Assembly (NCBI GenBank): GCA_947629115.1
Contig: CANRCL010000051.1
Location: forward strand, 1 to 8,256
Source of the DNA: an uncultured Bacilli bacterium
GTDB taxonomy: Bacteria > Bacillota_I > Bacilli_A > RF39 > UBA660
DNA: 8,256 bases
Direction: 5' to 3'
Shown here: positions 6,513-8,256 of the stretch, piece by piece
Numbering within the stretch: position 1 is the stretch's first letter
Layout: each line of letters begins with the position of its first letter
Program-made: the position numbers and the translations under genes
The notes under the pieces: generated by a model
What the model saw: only the letters and a program-made list of their open reading frames with translations
The model's database searches: none
Told to the model about the DNA's origin: nothing

Positions 6513-6814
6513 CTATTTGAAACTGACTCAATTAATCTTAATATTCCTTTAGTATCTAAAGCGTCTCTCAATCTTACTTTTCCATCCGGTGCTTTCATTT
6601 TCAACTGACTACATTTTGTAGTCAGTTCACTACCCTCTTTTTTTAGTCTGTTTTTCAATACTGACCAATATTTTCTTGGCTCAATACTATCAGTTAAAAC
6701 TGAAATTACATCTACTACGCTAAAATAATACTCTTCTTTTTCACTATCCCAAATACTTCTTATTTCTTTTCCTTCGAATAGATTTGAGATTGTTTCTAAT
6801 TTTGCTTGATTCAT
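6503..6814 (-). pseudogene. Truncated Bro-N domain protein (frameshifted paralogue of the neighbouring gene)
   Basis: A 103-residue frame from ATG 6814, with AGGAGG (6821-6826) 6 nt upstream. By hand count it matches the first 99 residues of the gene at 6921-7778 at about 55 identical positions, including FSVVDV...LTDS, the RKYW-x-VLK-x-RLKKEG stretch and LKMKAPDGK. This is the Bro-N (BRO/antirepressor N-terminal) DNA-binding type domain. It ends abruptly just where the paralogue continues S-K-N-A. An extra base in the A-run before TGC shifts the frame to a TAA; the neighbouring frame resumes with N-A. The C-terminal 180 or so residues are missing. The upstream region has a weak TACAAT but no -35 and no LexA-like box, unlike its paralogue. 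Probably non-functional, though a Bro-N-only protein could still be made. Confidence 0.75.
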
Positions 6815-6868
6815 ACAAAACCTCCTTTATATTGTATTTAAAAAATCATTTTAATTTATTGCTAATAC

Positions 6869-6929
6869 AAAAAATAGAAAAATAAATCACATAAATAGTC
6901 TACATATTAAATTTGTTTTTCTATTTTTT
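6869..6929 (-). terminator. Terminator after the intact Bro-N gene
   Basis: A 19-bp inverted repeat (6869-6887 with 6911-6929) has one G-T wobble and a 23-nt loop. It starts within the last codons and TAG of the upstream gene. The 3' arm ends in TTCTATTTTTT on the minus strand. It separates the two Bro-N copies. Confidence 0.6.
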
Positions 6930-7778
6930 ATATTCTATTTTTTCTTTTTCATCTATATATTGATAGTTTAATTTATTTTGGCTCGTAATAACTGATTCTC
7001 CAAATAGATTTTCAATTTCATCTCTTGTGTTTTTAGCGACTTGTCCACCTGCATGAGCAACTTTTATATTTTCTTTTAACCCTTTAGGTTTTGTTTTCAT
7101 GGCTAATCTTTTTGTCACTTCTTCGCTTATATCAGTTAGAGATACTTCTAGATTATCCATATTATCTCTAAGTGCTTCTTTACGAAGGCCTTTATACTCT
7201 TTATATTCTTTAGCAGTCATACCGGACCAAGTTTTATATATTTCATTAGTTAATATAGCAAATTCTTTACTTTCAGTAATGCCATTTTCTTTCCATACGT
7301 CAGTTAGTTCTTTTCTATCTTGAATACTTTGTATTCTTTTAGTAATCCATTTTTCTTCATAGCCTTTTGCTCTATATAAATCAATTGACCTTTGTACTGC
7401 AATTGAGGGATCAAATACTTCATCAATTCTTTCACTGCCTAATTTCGCTAGCCATTGTTTTATAGGTTCAGCATTTTTGCTTGGAATTGATTCAATTATT
7501 CTAAACATTCCTTCAATATCTACAACATCAGTCAAACGATATTTACCATCTTGGGCTTTCAATTTCAACTGGTCACAATTTGTGACCGTTTCATTTCCCT
7601 CATTTTTTAAACGACCTTTTAATACATTCCAGTAGTGTCTAGGATTCTTACTATCAGTTAGAATTCTTACTATATCTACAACACTAATATAATATTTTTC
7701 TTCTTCCTTGTCCCAAATTGTTCTAATTGTTTCATTATTAAAAATTTTATTGATTAAATGCATCTTATCTTGATTCAT
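6921..7778 (-). CDS. Bro-N domain / DinD-like protein, probably SOS-controlled
   Basis: A 285-residue protein. The start is ATG 7776-7778 (MNQDKM) because AGGAGG (7785-7790) is 6 nt upstream; the longer ATG at 7802 would read through that site. Residues about 5-105 are a Bro-N domain (SVVDIV...ILTDS, PRHYWNVLK, LKLKAQDGKYRLTDV). The C-terminal half carries motifs shared with a widespread gut-bacterial Bro-N family: ERIDEVFDPS, ITKRIQSIQDRKELTD, EFAILTNEIYKTWSGMTAKEY, LRKEALRDNM and AHAGGQVAKNTRDEIE. That layout parallels phage antirepressors and the DNA-damage-inducible protein D. The role is unknown; DNA binding is inferred from the domain. A strong promoter with an embedded LexA-like box lies upstream. 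The protein looks complete. Confidence 0.85.
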   Translation of the reverse strand: MNQDKMHLINKIFNNETIRTIWDKEEEKYYISVVDIVRILTDSKNPRHYWNVLKGRLKNEGNETVTNCDQLKLKAQDGKYRLTDVVDIEGMFRIIESIPSKNAEPIKQWLAKLGSERIDEVFDPSIAVQRSIDLYRAKGYEEKWITKRIQSIQDRKELTDVWKENGITESKEFAILTNEIYKTWSGMTAKEYKEYKGLRKEALRDNMDNLEVSLTDISEEVTKRLAMKTKPKGLKENIKVAHAGGQVAKNTRDEIENLFGESVITSQNKLNYQYIDEKEKIEYKK

Positions 7779-7800
7779 ACAAAACCTCCTTGATAATAGC

Positions 7801-7829
7801 ATTATACATCAAGAACATTTGTTTGACAA
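7801..7829 (-). promoter_or_regulatory. SigA promoter of the Bro-N gene
   Basis: On the minus strand -35 TTGTCA (7824-7829), a 17-nt spacer and a perfect -10 TATAAT (7801-7806) form a near-consensus promoter 23 nt upstream of the start codon. It is the best-matching promoter in the window. A LexA-like box overlaps its -35 and spacer. Confidence 0.85.
7812..7825. promoter_or_regulatory. LexA (DinR) box-like operator
   Basis: AGAACATTTGTTTG on the plus strand (CAAACAAATGTTCT on the minus) matches the Gram-positive SOS consensus CGAACRNRYGTTYG at 12 of 14 positions. It sits inside the promoter, overlapping the last two bases of the -35 and the spacer, where a bound repressor would block RNA polymerase. 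No equivalent is found before the truncated paralogue. Confidence 0.65.
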
Positions 7830-7885
7830 TACGTTTTGAAAATTATTTTAATTTATTTTTTATTTTTTATACAAAAAATTTAACA

Positions 7886-7916
7886 TAGAAAAACAAACCA
7901 AATAAATGGTCTGTTT
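7886..7916 (-). terminator. Terminator after the cupin remnant
   Basis: A 10-bp inverted repeat with one mismatch (7891-7900 with 7907-7916) and a 6-nt loop leads on the minus strand into GTTTGTTTTTCT. It lies 13 nt after the cupin stop codon and would end transcription coming from the right. Confidence 0.6.
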
Positions 7917-7928
7917 ATAAAATTTTTT

Positions 7929-8130
7929 CTAATTATCTAATTTATTGTATTCTTCATCAGATACAGGTTCTAACCACTCATTTGAAGTTTCTTCGCCAGG
8001 CACTTCTACTGCTATGTGGCTGAACCAAGAACTAGGTTGGGCACCATGCCAATGTTTAACATTTGCAGGGATTACTACAATATCGCCTGGAGACAATTTT
8101 TGTACCTTTTTACCCCATTCTTGATAGGAG
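7929..8130 (-). pseudogene. C-terminal remnant of a cupin protein
   Basis: The frame ending at TAG 7929-7931 encodes about 66 recognisable residues. It starts at SYQEWGKKVQKL, continues with PGDIVVIPANVKHWHGA and HIAVEVPGE, and ends NEWLEPVSDEEYNKL. This is the second half of a small cupin of the type often fused to or found near carboxymuconolactone decarboxylase-like proteins. Cupin motif 2 is intact (PGD-x3-IP-x4-H). Motif 1 with its metal-binding histidines would lie upstream and is missing. No ATG, GTG or TTG with a ribosome binding site precedes the fragment; instead the end of another gene (stop at 8149) abuts it within about 20 bases. It is therefore a headless fragment, most likely inactive. 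Confidence 0.78.
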
Positions 8131-8148
8131 GCTAGTATTTTGTCAAAT

Positions 8149-8256
8149 CTATTTTTTGTTTTCTTCTAAATATTTTTCATATAATTCATCCATTGATGAC
8201 ACATAATTTTTATCTTGTTTTATTCTAAATTTTTCATATTCTTCATTAGCTTTATC
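8149..8256 (-). CDS. C-terminal end of a probable RhuM-family protein (partial, 5' end off window)
   Basis: The minus-strand frame is open from the right edge and ends at TAG 8149-8151, giving 35 residues: DKANEEYEKFRIKQDK, then NYVSSMDELYEKYL and EENKK. A-x-x-EYEKFR-x-xQD-x-NY followed by an acidic tail resembles the C-terminus of RhuM-type virulence-associated proteins. These are common on mobile elements and have no settled biochemical function. Only the tail is visible, so the family call is tentative. Its stop codon directly borders the cupin fragment, marking a rearrangement junction. Confidence 0.45.
   Translation of the reverse strand, partial: DKANEEYEKFRIKQDKNYVSSMDELYEKYLEENKK

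Noticed and set aside
7099..7323. Plus-strand 74-codon ORF
   Set aside because: It lies wholly antisense to the intact Bro-N gene and has no ribosome binding site.
7779..7802. ATG start at 7802 for the Bro-N gene
   Set aside because: It lies only about 4 nt from the -10 TATAAT and upstream of the AGGAGG; the paralogue conserves the downstream ATG and its ribosome binding site.
8117..8170. RhuM-like and cupin segments as one fused gene with a programmed frameshift
   Set aside because: The two are in different frames with a TAG between, no slippery site with downstream structure is apparent, and the cupin lacks its first half; a rearrangement is simpler.
1..8256. Mycoplasma-type code with TGA as Trp
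   Set aside because: All Trp codons seen are TGG, and TGA properly ends the ATP-grasp gene.

Overview
The window is very AT-rich and reads as a chromosomal segment of a low-GC Gram-positive bacterium (Bacilli or Mollicutes-related, possibly gut-associated). Support: strong AGGAGG-type Shine-Dalgarno sites, SigA-type promoters, a Gram-positive-style LexA box, a CCA-encoding tRNA, and NMT1/SsuA and LXG-like protein families. TGA ends a gene and tryptophan is always TGG, so the standard code applies. No species can be named from the sequence.

Layout. (1) 1-2558, minus strand: a large open gene running off the left edge, at least 852 codons. It looks like a type VII (ESX/LXG-like) secreted polymorphic toxin: N-terminal helical hairpin, Gly-rich hydrophobic region, a duplicated linker, an HEXXH zinc metallopeptidase-like domain and a tail of tandem 15-residue repeats. 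(2) 2644-2720, minus: tRNA-Glu(CUC), with its own promoter and terminator. (3) 2763-3671, minus: a stand-alone ATP-grasp ligase resembling the ATP-grasp part of cyanophycin synthetase. (4) 3776-6291, plus: a three-gene ABC importer operon of the nitrate/sulfonate/thiamine-precursor type. Both internal junctions overlap through the same ATGAGTAA string, and a hairpin terminator follows. (5) 6311-8256, minus: a decayed accessory region. It holds a 24-codon micro-ORF behind a perfect 28-bp palindrome, a frameshifted Bro-N paralogue, an intact Bro-N/DinD-like gene with a LexA-like box inside its promoter, a headless cupin remnant, and the C-terminal end of a probable RhuM-family gene leaving the right edge.

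How the parts relate. The importer genes form one translationally coupled unit and should make one complex; the substrate is not decidable here. The ATP-grasp gene is divergent from it across about 100 bases. The toxin gene shows a seam in codon use at the point where the duplicated linker starts, as expected if its C-terminal module was acquired separately. The right end looks like mobile-element or phage-type accessory genes, one probably SOS-regulated, beside fragments of other genes.
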